From positions 186,001 through 250,000 of the forward strand of contig NZ_JAJNDV010000002.1 of NCBI RefSeq assembly GCF_021043375.1: DNA of 64,000 nucleotides. Reading direction: 5' to 3'. This DNA is from Sphingomonas sp. IC-56 (GTDB lineage: Bacteria > Pseudomonadota > Alphaproteobacteria > Sphingomonadales > Sphingomonadaceae). The notes under the pieces are model-generated. The model did no database searches. It saw only the letters and a list, made by a program, of their open reading frames with translations, and had not been told where the DNA came from. Of this stretch, positions 37,427 through 48,707 are shown piece by piece; the stretch's first letter is position 1; the number at the start of each line of letters is the position of its first letter. A program made the translations under genes and the position numbers.

Positions 37427-38544
37427 GCGGGCAGCGGCTGGGCGCCTTCATCGACGTCGGGCGCAGCCTCCGCATCCACCCCAGCCTCCAGCGCCGCCTC
37501 GTCGCGGGCGAGCACATCCGCGTCTTCGGCATGGATGCCGAAGCGCGCCGCCACGTCGGGGGCGAAGCGGAGCAGATCGGGGCGTAGCTTCAACAGGCTG
37601 ATGTCCTTGGACTTGCCCTCCATCATCACGTCGAACTCCAGGCCTTCTGCCATGCGCATGAAGGTGGCGAACTCGAACGGGTTGGTGAAGTCGGAATGGC
37701 CGGTCCAGATCGGCGGGCGCAGCACCGTGCGGATGCGCGCCTTGGTGCCAGCGGCGGCGCGTTGCTTGTCGGTCAGCTTCTGCTTGATCTCGCGCAATTC
37801 GGTGCGCGGCGAAGAGAAGTGGATCTTCGGCCGCACGCCCGCGGGCCAGGTCTTCAGGAACCGCTCCAGCGTGTCGCGCATATCGAGCCGTTCTGGGTTG
37901 AGGCACCAGAAATGCTGATAATCGAAGATCAGAGGCACGCCGGTCCGCTCGTGAATCCATAGCGCGTCGGCGGCGGAGAAGCGGATATCGTCATTCTCCA
38001 GCACCAGCCGGCGGCGGACATGCTCGGGGCATTGCTCCCACCCCTCGACCCAGCGCGCACGGCTCGCTTCATGGTCGCCGTACACGCCGCCGACATGGGT
38101 CACCATCACCGCTTCGGGCCCGCACTCCATGCGGTCGAGCATCTCGGCCTGGCTGGACAGGTCCCAGATGCTCTTGGCGGTGAGCTTGGGGTCCGGCGCG
38201 TTCAGCAGCACATATTGCGAGGGGTGGAAGGACAGGCGGATGTCGTATTCGCGCGCCTTGGCGCCAAAGGCGCGCAGCTCCGCGTCGCTCTCGGCGACCT
38301 GCTTGTGGAACTGCGGCAGGTCCGGATGGGTCGCGTAAGGCGCCAGGTCCGACGACAGCCGGTACATGTCCAGCTGGTGCGCGTGGAGATAGTCGAGGAT
38401 CTGGTCGACATGCTCCAGCGAGCATTTAAGGTGCGGGTTCTTCTGCCAGCGGCGCGTGTCGTTGCTCTTGAGCTCGGGCTTTCCCATCACCTTTACGGGA
38501 AAGCCCAAACGGAGCGGGCGGGCGGGCGTGGTTGGTTCAGCCAT
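37423..38544 (-). CDS. uvsE: UV damage endonuclease UvsE/UvdE
   Basis: Nicks DNA 5' to UV photoproducts, starting an excision pathway that is independent of UvrABC. The 373-aa product is a TIM-barrel metalloenzyme with [20 protein letters not shown] at the start, then [13 protein letters not shown] and [20 protein letters not shown]. Metal-site residues are also expected in [28 protein letters not shown] and [13 protein letters not shown]. The C-terminal 40 residues after [18 protein letters not shown] are less conserved. ATG 38544 ([11 protein letters not shown]) was preferred to 38559. It follows the YihY gene by 26 bases. Confidence 0.93.
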   Translation of the reverse strand: MAEPTTPARPLRLGFPVKVMGKPELKSNDTRRWQKNPHLKCSLEHVDQILDYLHAHQLDMYRLSSDLAPYATHPDLPQFHKQVAESDAELRAFGAKAREYDIRLSFHPSQYVLLNAPDPKLTAKSIWDLSSQAEMLDRMECGPEAVMVTHVGGVYGDHEASRARWVEGWEQCPEHVRRRLVLENDDIRFSAADALWIHERTGVPLIFDYQHFWCLNPERLDMRDTLERFLKTWPAGVRPKIHFSSPRTELREIKQKLTDKQRAAAGTKARIRTVLRPPIWTGHSDFTNPFEFATFMRMAEGLEFDVMMEGKSKDISLLKLRPDLLRFAPDVAARFGIHAEDADVLARDEAALEAGVDAEAAPDVDEGAQPLPA

Positions 38545-38570
38545 GTTCCCCGAACGCATATCGATCCAAG

Positions 38571-39839
38571 TTAGTCGCGCGCGCGCATCCAGGAGAGGCC
38601 GGTCGCGGCGGCGATCAGCGCCACCCCTGCCCCGGCCTTGCCGCGCCGACGCACCATCGACAGGCCGACCGTGACGAGCCCTGTGGTGACCCAGCCGATC
38701 TTTGGCAGGCCGCTAACCCGTGCGCCCCGGGCCGCCACGCGCCCGGCGACGAAGCCGGTGCCGGGCTCCGCTGCGGGTGCAGCGGGAGTGCTTGGCCGGC
38801 GCGCAATCGGCCTGGCCGCGACGTGCGGCGCAGCGCCGGTCGGTTCCGCGGCCTTGGGCTTGGCCGGCGCGTCGTCCGCTTCCCCACCCTTGTCACCATC
38901 GGCCGCGACATGGTCCGCGACCCAGGCGCGGCGTTCCCCCATCGGCTGTTCGGCACCGGTGGTGGTGTCTTCGGCCGTCTGGTGCTCCAGTTCCGAATTG
39001 AGCTCGGCGCCGAAGAGCAGGACATAGGATGCCAGATACAGGAAGGTGAGCAGCGCGACGACCGCGCCGAGCGAGCCATAGGTCGCATCGAACTTGGCAA
39101 CGTAACGGACATAGGCACTAAAGCCGAGCGTCAGCGCCAGCCACAGCACCGCGGAGAAGATCGAACCGGCGGAAAGCCACGCCCACTTCGCCTTGCTGCG
39201 CGAAGGGCCGAAGCGGTACAGCGCCGCCGCCCCCGCCGCTCCGGCCAGCGTGAGCAGGACATAGGTGACGACCGTGCCGGCGATCGGCAGCACCGTAGCG
39301 TCATAGTGCATGAGGCGCCCCAGCGCCGCCAACGCGGCAAGCGCCAGGCCCGCCAGGATCGCCGCCAGCACCGCCGCCGCCGTCAGCGCCAGCGCGGTGA
39401 GGTTCACCATGATGAAGCTGCGCTTCTCCTGCTCTTCATAGGCGATGTTGAGCGCGGTGATCACGGCGCCCGCACCGTTGCGCGCGCCGAAGATGGCGAC
39501 CGCAAGCGCGATCAGCGCGCCCATGCCCTTCTTGCCATCCGACGTCTGGACCAACTGCATCAGCTGCTCACCGATGGTACCCGCGACATCGGGCGGCACC
39601 ATCGAGGTCAGCGCCTGCATGTGCTCCATCACCGTCTGCGTGTCGGCAAAGATGCCATAGCACAGCACGATCGCGGCAAGCGTGGGCGCGAGCGCGAGAA
39701 AGCCGTAGAACGCAACACCGGCGGCGATCAGCCCGACATTGTCATCCGAGGATTCGTTCCACGTCCTGACTGCGACCTGCTTCCAACCGGCAAGCGGCAT
39801 CTTCCAGGGACTTGTCGCGTCCCTTCCCTTGGCGTCCAT
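38571..39839 (-). CDS. YihY/BrkB family inner-membrane protein
   Basis: A 422-aa integral membrane protein. Residues about 10-285 form the YihY/BrkB domain with six spans: WNESSDDNVGLIAAGVAFYG marks the first conserved region and LTFLYLASYVLLFGAELNSE the last. Residues 290-422 are a cytoplasmic, Ala/Pro-rich tail ending in a possible short hydrophobic stretch (IGWVTTGLVTVGLSMV). The family was once misnamed RNase BN; its true function is unsettled, with proposed roles in envelope homeostasis or transport. ATG 39839 gives the natural start; the open frame upstream passes through a family A repeat. Confidence 0.87.
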   Translation of the reverse strand: MDAKGRDATSPWKMPLAGWKQVAVRTWNESSDDNVGLIAAGVAFYGFLALAPTLAAIVLCYGIFADTQTVMEHMQALTSMVPPDVAGTIGEQLMQLVQTSDGKKGMGALIALAVAIFGARNGAGAVITALNIAYEEQEKRSFIMVNLTALALTAAAVLAAILAGLALAALAALGRLMHYDATVLPIAGTVVTYVLLTLAGAAGAAALYRFGPSRSKAKWAWLSAGSIFSAVLWLALTLGFSAYVRYVAKFDATYGSLGAVVALLTFLYLASYVLLFGAELNSELEHQTAEDTTTGAEQPMGERRAWVADHVAADGDKGGEADDAPAKPKAAEPTGAAPHVAARPIARRPSTPAAPAAEPGTGFVAGRVAARGARVSGLPKIGWVTTGLVTVGLSMVRRRGKAGAGVALIAAATGLSWMRARD

Positions 39840-39954
39840 CCTTGGCCCCTGTTCGATACGGCAATGCGCCGCCTTGCGGGGAGAAAGCGCGCATGGACGC
39901 GGGACGTTCCGGAGGAGTGTTTGCGCCGCGCTCCGATTCGGGTTCGGATTCCGT

Positions 39955-40056
39955 GTTCCCCGGCGAAGGCCGGGGCCCAGCTTCGACGAACCCAGCAAGT
40001 GCAGACCACCCTCGCGAACGGCGTTGGAACTGGGGCCCGGCCTTCGCCGGGGAACT
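39955..40056. repeat. family A palindromic doublet, copy 5
   Basis: Arms GTTCCCCGGCGAAGGCC and GGCCTTCGCCGGGGAACT flank a 45-base core. It lies in the 338-base spacer between pnp and the YihY gene, both on the minus strand. Apart from this repeat, the hairpin at 40089 and the pnp terminator, I see nothing in that spacer. Confidence 0.9.
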
Positions 40057-40088
40057 GTGCGTGGTGGCGGCTTTATCAAGGTCGTTCA

Positions 40089-40117
40089 TAGATCCTCCCC
40101 CTCCGGGGGAGGATCTA
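40089..40117. repeat. isolated terminal hairpin of family C
   Basis: A perfect palindrome with arms TAGATCCTCCCCC and GGGGGAGGATCTA. Its core, CCCCCTCCGGGGGAGGAT, is the same as the end hairpin of the element inside truB (43538-43555). The rest of a family C element is missing, so this looks like a remnant or a minimal unit. Confidence 0.7.
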
Positions 40118-40120
40118 GAA

Positions 40121-40151
40121 AAGAAAAAAGGGGCCCGGTTTCCCGAGCCCC
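40121..40151 (-). terminator. intrinsic terminator of pnp
   Basis: On the minus strand GGGGCTCGG and CCGGGCCCC (40130-40151) form a nine-position stem with one mismatch and a GAAA loop, followed by TTTTTTCTT. It lies 26 bases after the pnp stop and should end the rimP-pnp operon. Confidence 0.85.
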
Positions 40152-40177
40152 TTTCCTGTTTCCGTTTAAGCGGAAGC

Positions 40178-42556
<2,379 letters not shown>

Positions 42557-42696
42557 GAGTTTCCTTCACTCCCGCGGCCCGATGCGCGCGGGGGCCTATT
42601 GATCGAGCCGATAGTGGCTCGTGGAGATCGGCCGAATTGCCGCGCTCCTGTGTGCTCCCGCTCGGGGAGCAATCCGGCATAGGGTGCCGAAATGAC

Positions 42697-42722
42697 AAAA
42701 AGGCGGCCCGAAGGCCGCCTTT
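42697..42722 (-). terminator. intrinsic terminator after rpsO
   Basis: On the minus strand GGCGGCC-TTCG-GGCCGCC is followed by TTTTTG. It starts a few bases after the rpsO stop. Transcription into pnp would have to read through it or start downstream, as in the classic rpsO-pnp arrangement. Confidence 0.88.
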
Positions 42723-42726
42723 CCGG

Positions 42727-42996
42727 TTACTTGCGAAGGCCGAGCTTGCCGATCAGGTCGGTGTAGCGAGCCTGATCCTTCTTGCGAAGGTAGTCGAGCA
42801 GGCTGCGGCGCTTGTTGACCATCAGCAGCAGACCGCGGCGCGAATGGTTGTCCTTCGCGTGGGTCTTGAAGTGCTCGGTCAGGTTGACGATGCGCTCGGT
42901 GAGGATCGCGATCTGAACTTCGGGGCTGCCGGTGTCGCCGCTCTCACGGGCGTGCTCGGTGATAAGCGCTTCCTTGCGCTCTGCCGTGATCGTCAT
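42727..42996 (-). CDS. rpsO: 30S ribosomal protein S15
   Basis: Binds 16S rRNA early in 30S assembly. The ATG at 42996 ([15 protein letters not shown]) gives 89 aa, the usual length. The blocks [37 protein letters not shown] and IGKLGLRK are those of S15. A further ATG 18 bases upstream (MSKERH) is in frame but would lengthen the protein beyond the family size. It follows truB by 21 bases. Confidence 0.97.
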   Translation of the reverse strand: MTITAERKEALITEHARESGDTGSPEVQIAILTERIVNLTEHFKTHAKDNHSRRGLLLMVNKRRSLLDYLRKKDQARYTDLIGKLGLRK

Positions 42997-43017
42997 GTGT
43001 CTTTCCTTCGACATCGT

Positions 43018-44016
43018 TTACAGGTTGAACCCGCGGACGACCCGGACTTCACCGGAGTGGACCTCTACCAGCGCCACGGGAGTTTCCCCCGCAAGCGCGA
43101 AATACTGGCCTTCGTCAGCGTGTATCCCGGCCAGAACCCGCCCCTGTCGGAGCAGCCCTGCCTGGTCGGGGGTGAGGGATAGAGCCGGGATGTCGTCCAG
43201 CCCCGCCCTCAGCGGCAGGAATATGCGTTCAAGCTGCCGGCCCTTACCGGCATCGGCCAGATTGTCCAGCGAAATCGCGGACTCCAGCGTGAACGCGCCG
43301 GCCTTGGTACGGCGTAGCATGGTGACATGGCCGACGGTGCCTAGCGCCAGCGCGATGTCGCGCGCGAGGCTGCGGATGTACGTGCCCTTGGAGACATGCG
43401 CGGTGAGGGTGACGCTTTCCAGAACCTCCCCCGGAGGGGGAGGGGGACCGCCAGCGTAAGCTGGTGGTGGAGGGGTAGTCTCGTCTTCGAAATTCGCTCG
43501 CGGTGAATACCCCTCCACCAGCTTCGCTGGTCCCCCTCCCCCTCCGGGGGAGGATTGAAGGGTATAAACCGTCACGCTCCGGCTTTTGAGGACCACCTCC
43601 TCCCCCGCCCGCGCCAAGTCATAGGCGCGCTCACCATCGACCTTCAGCGCCGAATACGCCGGCGGCACCTGCTCGATCGCGCCGGTGAAGCGCGGTAGCA
43701 CCGCCTCTACCTGCGCCAGCGTCGGGCGGATGTCCGACCCAGCGATCTTCACGCCCTCGGCGTCGAGCGTGTCGGTCTGCGTGCCGAACGAGATGGTGAA
43801 GTCATATATTTTGTCGCTATCGAGCATGCGCCCGGCGAGCTTGGTCGCCTCCCCAACCGCTATGGGCAACACCCCGGTCGCCAGCGGATCGAGCGTGCCC
43901 CCGTGCCCAACCTTGAACTTGCCATAGGCGCCGTCGCGCAGCGCGCGCTTGACCGCGCTCACGCCTTGGGTCGAGCCCAGCCCGAGCGGCTTGTCGAGAA
44001 TGATCCATCCATGCAT
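43018..44016 (-). CDS. truB: tRNA pseudouridine-55 synthase TruB with an in-frame palindromic-element insert
   Basis: Converts U55 of tRNA to pseudouridine. The catalytic Asp43 lies in GHGGTLDPLATGVLPI; further signatures are ILDKPLGLGST, PPAYSALKVDGERAYDLAR and VSKGTYIRSLARDIA. Residues about 154-199 (from LQSSPGGGGGPAK to PPPPPGEVLE) are foreign to the family. They are encoded by the 132-base palindromic element at 43424-43555 and join VTVYTL directly to the strand leading to SKGTYIRSL. The product is 332 aa, and about 288 without the insert. The reading frame is intact and the gene is in a single-copy-type operon, so the protein is presumably functional with a Gly/Pro-rich loop. Confidence 0.95.
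   Translation of the reverse strand: MHGWIILDKPLGLGSTQGVSAVKRALRDGAYGKFKVGHGGTLDPLATGVLPIAVGEATKLAGRMLDSDKIYDFTISFGTQTDTLDAEGVKIAGSDIRPTLAQVEAVLPRFTGAIEQVPPAYSALKVDGERAYDLARAGEEVVLKSRSVTVYTLQSSPGGGGGPAKLVEGYSPRANFEDETTPPPPAYAGGPPPPPGEVLESVTLTAHVSKGTYIRSLARDIALALGTVGHVTMLRRTKAGAFTLESAISLDNLADAGKGRQLERIFLPLRAGLDDIPALSLTPDQAGLLRQGRVLAGIHADEGQYFALAGETPVALVEVHSGEVRVVRGFNL
43424..43555. repeat. family C palindromic element, copy 2, inserted in-frame in truB
   Basis: Two inverted arms of about 48 bases flank a core of about 35. On the minus strand the first arm has hairpin CCCCC-gga-GGGGG, then AGGGGGA, then hairpin CCAGC-gaa-GCTGG, then TGGAGGGG. The second arm is its near complement. Because one arm is G-rich and the other C-rich on the coding strand, translation gives a Gly run followed by a Pro run. 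Confidence 0.9.
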
Positions 44017-44049
44017 CCGCCCGCGCGTACCGAAGCGCGTCCGGCAAGG

Positions 44050-44637
44050 CTACCGCGACGTGCGGCCCATGCGCTGCATGAAATGCTGGCGGCACAGCGC
44101 CACATAGCGTTCGTTGCCGCCGATCTGCTTCTGTTCGCCCTGACGAATGGCGCGGCCATAATCGTCGACGCGCAGGTTCATCGTCGCCTTGCGCCCGCAA
44201 TCGCACACCGATTTGATTTCTATGAGGGCGTCCGCCAACGCCAGCAATTCGGCCGAACCAGGAAACAGCGCGCCCTGGAAATCCGTCCGCAGGCCATAAG
44301 CGAGCACGGGAATGTCATCCTCGTCGCACAGCGCGGCGAGCTGGTGCACCTGCTGCGCACTCAGGAACTGCGCCTCGTCGACCAGAACACAGGCGAGCGG
44401 CGCCTCAAAATGGGCATCCTGCGCGATGCTTTGCAGATCAGTTTCGCCATCGAACGGTACGGCCGCCGCACGAATGCCGAGCCGCGAATCGATCACGCCC
44501 TTGCCGCCGCGGTCATGCACCCCGGCGGTGAACAACAGCGTACGCATGCCGCGCTCGCGATAGTTGAAATCGGCCTGCAGGAGCGTGGTCGATTTGCCCG
44601 CGTTCATCGAGGCGTAGTAGAAATACAGCTTGGCCAT
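44050..44637 (-). CDS. tdk: thymidine kinase
   Basis: Phosphorylates thymidine to dTMP in the salvage route. The 195-aa product is a class II (TK1-like) kinase: P-loop YYASMNAGKSTTLL (residues 7-20), Walker B-like ACVLVDEAQFLSAQQV, and zinc cysteines in SVCDCGRKA and VALCRQHF. The lasso region around DFQGALFPGSAELLALAD is normal. It is set between rbfA (30 bases) and truB (33 bases) inside the transcription/translation operon, an unexpected place. With thyA and folA in the same window, both dTMP routes are present. Confidence 0.95.
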   Translation of the reverse strand: MAKLYFYYASMNAGKSTTLLQADFNYRERGMRTLLFTAGVHDRGGKGVIDSRLGIRAAAVPFDGETDLQSIAQDAHFEAPLACVLVDEAQFLSAQQVHQLAALCDEDDIPVLAYGLRTDFQGALFPGSAELLALADALIEIKSVCDCGRKATMNLRVDDYGRAIRQGEQKQIGGNERYVALCRQHFMQRMGRTSR

Positions 44638-44667
44638 GCGGTACCCCCGGCGCAGCGAGTGCCGCCC

Positions 44668-45069
44668 TCAATCCTGAGCGTCGTTGCCCAGATCGCGCGC
44701 AACCTTCGGATCGCGCAGCAGCTGGTCGATATGGCTGCCTTCGTCGAAGCTTTCATCGGCCAGGAATTTGAGCTTGGCCGCGTATTTCATCTTCACGCGT
44801 TGCGCGACTTCGCGCTGAAGATAGGCAGTGTTGGTGCGCAAGGCCTTGAGCACCGCTTCCTCGTCCTTGCCGAGCAGCGGCTTCACGAACACGGTGGCGT
44901 GGCGCAGGTCGGGCGACATGCGCACTTCAGTGATCGACACCAGATGCTTGGCCAGCACATCGTCATGTACATCGCCGCGCTGAAGGATTTCCGACAGCAC
45001 GTGACGCACCTGTTCGCCCACCTTGAGCAGGCGGACGGAACGGTTTTCGGGGGTTTCGGCGTGTTTCAT
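44668..45069 (-). CDS. rbfA: 30S ribosome-binding factor RbfA
   Basis: A 133-aa KH-fold protein that binds 16S rRNA during late 30S maturation. Typical blocks are [41 protein letters not shown] and [19 protein letters not shown]. It follows infB by 48 bases, which carry a small hairpin, and precedes tdk. Confidence 0.95.
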   Translation of the reverse strand: MKHAETPENRSVRLLKVGEQVRHVLSEILQRGDVHDDVLAKHLVSITEVRMSPDLRHATVFVKPLLGKDEEAVLKALRTNTAYLQREVAQRVKMKYAAKLKFLADESFDEGSHIDQLLRDPKVARDLGNDAQD

Positions 45070-45079
45070 GTCAACCTCG

Positions 45080-45114
45080 GCTCCCTCTCCCGCACACGCA
45101 GGAGAGGGAGAGCC
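45080..45114. repeat. short palindrome between infB and rbfA
   Basis: GGCTCCCTCTCC and GGAGAGGGAGAGCC flank a short loop (CGCACACGCA). No T-run follows, so it is unlikely to stop transcription. It resembles the small isolated hairpins of families C/D and may be a remnant of one. Confidence 0.5.
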
Positions 45115-45117
45115 TGA

Positions 45118-47931
45118 TTAGAGCGTGCGCTCGCGCATCTCGACTTCGAAGGTTTCGAGATAGTCGCCCGCCTTGATGTCGGTGAAGTTCTGGCTGAACG
45201 TCACACCGCATTCCAGGCCCGCGCGAACTTCGGGGACATCGTCCTTGAAGCGGCGCAGCGAGGCGATCTCACCCTGGTAGATGATTACATCGTTGCGGGT
45301 GATACGGGCCTTGAGCGCCTTGCGGATGATACCCTCGGTGACGAGCAGACCAGCGGCCTTGCCGTGCTTGCCAGCCGAGAACACTTCCTTGATCTCGGCG
45401 CGGCCGACCACGGTTTCGAACGCTTCCGGCCCGAGCTGCCCGGCCATGCCGGCGCGGATCTCGTCGGTGAGGTCATAGATCACGTCATAATATTTAAACG
45501 CGACCTTCTGACGCTCGGCGATCTCGCGTGCCTTGGCGTTCGGACGAACGTTGAAGCCGATGATCGGCGCGCCGCTGGCACCGGCCAGGGTCACGTCGCT
45601 CTCGGTGATGCCGCCGACGCCCGAATGCAGCACGCGCGCACGGATCAGATCGGTGGAGATCTTGTTGATCGCCGCGACGATTGCCTCGACCGTGCCCTGA
45701 GTATCCGCCTTCACGACCAGCGGATATTCCATCGCCTGCTTTTCCTTCAGCGCGGAGAACATGCTCTCCAAGCTGGCGGGGGCATTGGTGGTGCGCTTCT
45801 GAAGCGCGACACCCTTGCGATATTCGGCCACTTCGCGCGCACGAGCTTCGTTCTCGACGACCTGCAGCGGATCGCCCGCCATCGGCACGCCGGACAGGCC
45901 CAGCACCTCGACCGGCATTGCCGGACCGGCTTCCTTGATCTGACGACCCTTGTCGTCGACCAGCGCGCGCACCTTGCCGCTCTCGGCGCCCACGACGAAC
46001 ACGTCGCCGACGCGCAGCGTACCGCGGTTGACCAGGATCGTCGCGACCGGGCCGCGCCCCTTGTCGAGCTTGGCCTCGATCACCGTGCCCTCGGCCTCGC
46101 GGTCGGGATTGGCTCGCAATTCGAGCAGCTCGGCCTGGAGCTGGATCTTCTCGATCAGCTCGTCGAGACCCATCTTCTTGAGCGCGGACACTTCGACGTT
46201 CTGGACGTCGCCGCCCATCTCCTCGACCACCACTTCATGCTCGAGCAGACGCTCGCGCACGCGCTGCGGATTGGCGCTGTCGAGGTCGACCTTGTTGATC
46301 GCCACGATCATCGGCACGCCGGCCGCCTTGGTGTGGTTGATGGCCTCGATCGTCTGCGGCATCAGGCCGTCATTGGCCGCCACCACCAGCACGACGATGT
46401 CGGTGACATTGGCACCGCGCGCGCGCATCTCGGTGAAGGCCTCGTGGCCCGGCGTGTCGAGGAAGGTGATCTTCGACTTGTCCTTCAGCGTGACCTGATA
46501 GGCGCCGATATGCTGGGTGATGCCGCCGGCTTCGCCGCGCACCACGTCCGTGCCGCGCAGCGCGTCGAGCAGCGACGTCTTGCCGTGATCGACGTGACCC
46601 ATGATCGTCACAACCGGCGGACGCGGCTGGAGCTTGTCCTCGGCTTCCTCGACCGTATCGGCCTGGATGTCGATGTCGCTCTCGCTCACGCGCTGGATGT
46701 TGTGGCCGAACTCGGTCACCAGCAGCTCGGCCGTGTCCTGGTCGATCGTCTGATTGACGGTGACCGGCATGCCCATCTTGAACAGCGCCTTCACCAAGTC
46801 GGCGCCCTTCTCGGCCATACGGTTGGCGAGTTCCTGCACGGTGATGGCGTCAGGCACCACCACGTCGCGGACCTGCTTGACCTGCGGCTCGCGCGGGCCA
46901 CCGAAGTGACGGCGATTTTCCTTGTCGCGGGCGCGCTTCAGCGCCGCGAGGCTGCGCGCACGGGCACCATCGTCGCCGCCCAGGGCGCGCGTGACGGTAA
47001 GCTTGCCCGACTGGCGGCGATCGTCACCCTTCCGGTCACGCTGCTGCGGACGCGCGGGTTCCGGACCACGGCGCGCGGCCAGACCACCACCCACTGCAGG
47101 GCGCGCGGCGCCGGCAGCCGCCGGTGCGGCACCGGCAGGACGCTGCGGCGCGGGCTGCGCCTGCTGTGCAGGTGCGGGCTCGGGCGCAGGCTTGGGCTGC
47201 GGCTTGGGGATTTCAGGACGCTGCACGGGCGTGAAGCGGCGCGGTGCCGGCAGCGACGGATCGAGCTGCAGCGTCAGCGGACGCGGCGGCGCTGCGGGCG
47301 CGGGAGCCGGTGCAGGCGTCGGCTTGGGCGCAGGCGCAGCAGCGACGGGCGCTGGCGCAGGTGCCGGCGTCTCGACCGGTGCGGGAGCAGGCGCCTCAAC
47401 CGGAGCAGGCGCGGGCGCAGCTACCGGCGCAGGCGCGGGAGCGGGCTCCTCCACCTTGGGCGCGGGCGCAGGCGCGACGGCAGCGGCCTTGGCGGCCTCC
47501 GCAGCCTCGGCCTCGGCACGGGCACGCTCTTCACCGCGGCGTCGCTCTTCCTCGGCGGCCTCGGTGCGAGCACGCTCTTCGCGACGGCGCGCATCTTCCA
47601 GCGACTGCATGCGCTGCGAATCGGCTTCGCGGAGCAGGCGTGCCTGACGCTCCTGGGCGGTTTCGTTCGAAACCGGCGGACGCGGTGCAGGCGCGGCCGG
47701 GCGCGGCGCAGCCTGGGGTGCAGGCGCTTCGGGCGCGGGCGCCGGCGTCTGTTCTTCGGGGGCAGGCCCGCCCTGCGGACCCAGCACGCGGCGCCGCTTA
47801 ACTTCCACGACCACGGTGTTCGAGCGGCCATGGCTGAAGCTCTGCTTCACCTTGCCCGTCTCGACCGTGCGCTTCAGGCCCAGCGGCTGGCGCATGCCAA
47901 GTTTCGGCTTTTCGTTGTCGGTGTCGCTCAT
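45118..47931 (-). CDS. infB: translation initiation factor IF-2
   Basis: GTPase that places initiator tRNA on the 30S subunit. The 937-aa protein has a long N-terminal region (about residues 1-330), low in complexity: an IF2-assoc-like start ([20 protein letters not shown]), an Arg/Glu helix ([20 protein letters not shown]), then a Pro/Ala stretch ([20 protein letters not shown]). The G domain begins near residue 440 with [18 protein letters not shown], then [10 protein letters not shown] and INKVDL. Domains II-IV follow and the end is [10 protein letters not shown]. Its start overlaps the ylxR stop by four bases. Confidence 0.96.
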   Translation of the reverse strand: MSDTDNEKPKLGMRQPLGLKRTVETGKVKQSFSHGRSNTVVVEVKRRRVLGPQGGPAPEEQTPAPAPEAPAPQAAPRPAAPAPRPPVSNETAQERQARLLREADSQRMQSLEDARRREERARTEAAEEERRRGEERARAEAEAAEAAKAAAVAPAPAPKVEEPAPAPAPVAAPAPAPVEAPAPAPVETPAPAPAPVAAAPAPKPTPAPAPAPAAPPRPLTLQLDPSLPAPRRFTPVQRPEIPKPQPKPAPEPAPAQQAQPAPQRPAGAAPAAAGAARPAVGGGLAARRGPEPARPQQRDRKGDDRRQSGKLTVTRALGGDDGARARSLAALKRARDKENRRHFGGPREPQVKQVRDVVVPDAITVQELANRMAEKGADLVKALFKMGMPVTVNQTIDQDTAELLVTEFGHNIQRVSESDIDIQADTVEEAEDKLQPRPPVVTIMGHVDHGKTSLLDALRGTDVVRGEAGGITQHIGAYQVTLKDKSKITFLDTPGHEAFTEMRARGANVTDIVVLVVAANDGLMPQTIEAINHTKAAGVPMIVAINKVDLDSANPQRVRERLLEHEVVVEEMGGDVQNVEVSALKKMGLDELIEKIQLQAELLELRANPDREAEGTVIEAKLDKGRGPVATILVNRGTLRVGDVFVVGAESGKVRALVDDKGRQIKEAGPAMPVEVLGLSGVPMAGDPLQVVENEARAREVAEYRKGVALQKRTTNAPASLESMFSALKEKQAMEYPLVVKADTQGTVEAIVAAINKISTDLIRARVLHSGVGGITESDVTLAGASGAPIIGFNVRPNAKAREIAERQKVAFKYYDVIYDLTDEIRAGMAGQLGPEAFETVVGRAEIKEVFSAGKHGKAAGLLVTEGIIRKALKARITRNDVIIYQGEIASLRRFKDDVPEVRAGLECGVTFSQNFTDIKAGDYLETFEVEMRERTL

Positions 47932-48644
47932 GCGGGCCTTCGTAGTCCTTCAGTCAGTCGTTCGTCGTGCGGCGGCGAACCCTGCGGGAGCGCCGATGCG
48001 CCCTGCGAAGCGGATTCGCAAGCGCTGGAGCCGAGTTCGGGTCCGATAAAATGCAGCCAGCGGCCGAGCACATCGCTCACCCGCCCAGCAGCTTTGGCGT
48101 CTGTCACGCCAGCGTGTACCACATTTTCGCGGCCCAACGCTAAGGACAATATGGTGCGCGAGAGCGGCAATGTTAAGCCCCTCTTCCCCGAACCTTCGGC
48201 GTCGGATCCCACGCGCCATGCCTGGGCCAGCTTGCCGGCGCCATCGGCACCCGCATCGCTGGCGTGCAGCAGCAGGTGCAGCTGGCCCGATCGCGCGGCA
48301 TTCTGAATGCGCTCGCCGCCGATCACAACGTGGCCGGCCTTGAACTCCAGCCCCAGCCGGTCAAGCAGCTGGCGCTCGAGCTGCGCGGTGATGCGCGCGC
48401 CCAGATCGTCGGGAATACGGATGTCGCCGGTCTTGAACGCGCGGGACAGCGCGCCCTTGAGCTTGCCCTTGGCCTGTGCGCTTTCCAGTTCGGCACGCGC
48501 CACGCCGATCCACGCGCCACGGCCTGGGGCCTTGGCACGCACGTCGGGCAGCACGTCGCCATCCGGCGAGAGCGCAAGCCGGATCAGCCCTTCGCGCGGC
48601 GCTTCCTCGCGGGCAAGGATGCAGGTGCGGACAGGATCGCTCAC
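47928..48644 (-). CDS. ylxR: YlxR/DUF448 domain RNA-binding protein
   Basis: A 238-aa protein with two parts. Residues 5-85 are the YlxR (DUF448) fold: RTCILAREEAPREGLIRLAL and GRGAWIGVARAELESA. Residues about 90-190 look like an L7Ae-type domain (GLEFKAGHVVIGGERIQNAA; LHLLLHASDAG). The C-terminus is unstructured. The family sits between nusA and infB in most bacteria and is thought to bind RNA or RNase P; its role here is inferred from that position. It overlaps infB by ATGA and is 63 bases downstream of nusA. Confidence 0.9.
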   Translation of the reverse strand: MSDPVRTCILAREEAPREGLIRLALSPDGDVLPDVRAKAPGRGAWIGVARAELESAQAKGKLKGALSRAFKTGDIRIPDDLGARITAQLERQLLDRLGLEFKAGHVVIGGERIQNAARSGQLHLLLHASDAGADGAGKLAQAWRVGSDAEGSGKRGLTLPLSRTILSLALGRENVVHAGVTDAKAAGRVSDVLGRWLHFIGPELGSSACESASQGASALPQGSPPHDERLTEGLRRPA

Positions 48645-48707
48645 TTGCGCCCCTCCTTTTCAGTGGAGGGGGCAGGCGATGACAGCGATGTTAGGCAGCG
48701 AGCCCGA

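Noticed and set aside
45364-48306. A very long open frame on the plus strand opposite infB
   Set aside because: Same reason: the real gene is infB, with all IF-2 motifs. The antisense translation is His/Arg/Leu-rich and has no domain.
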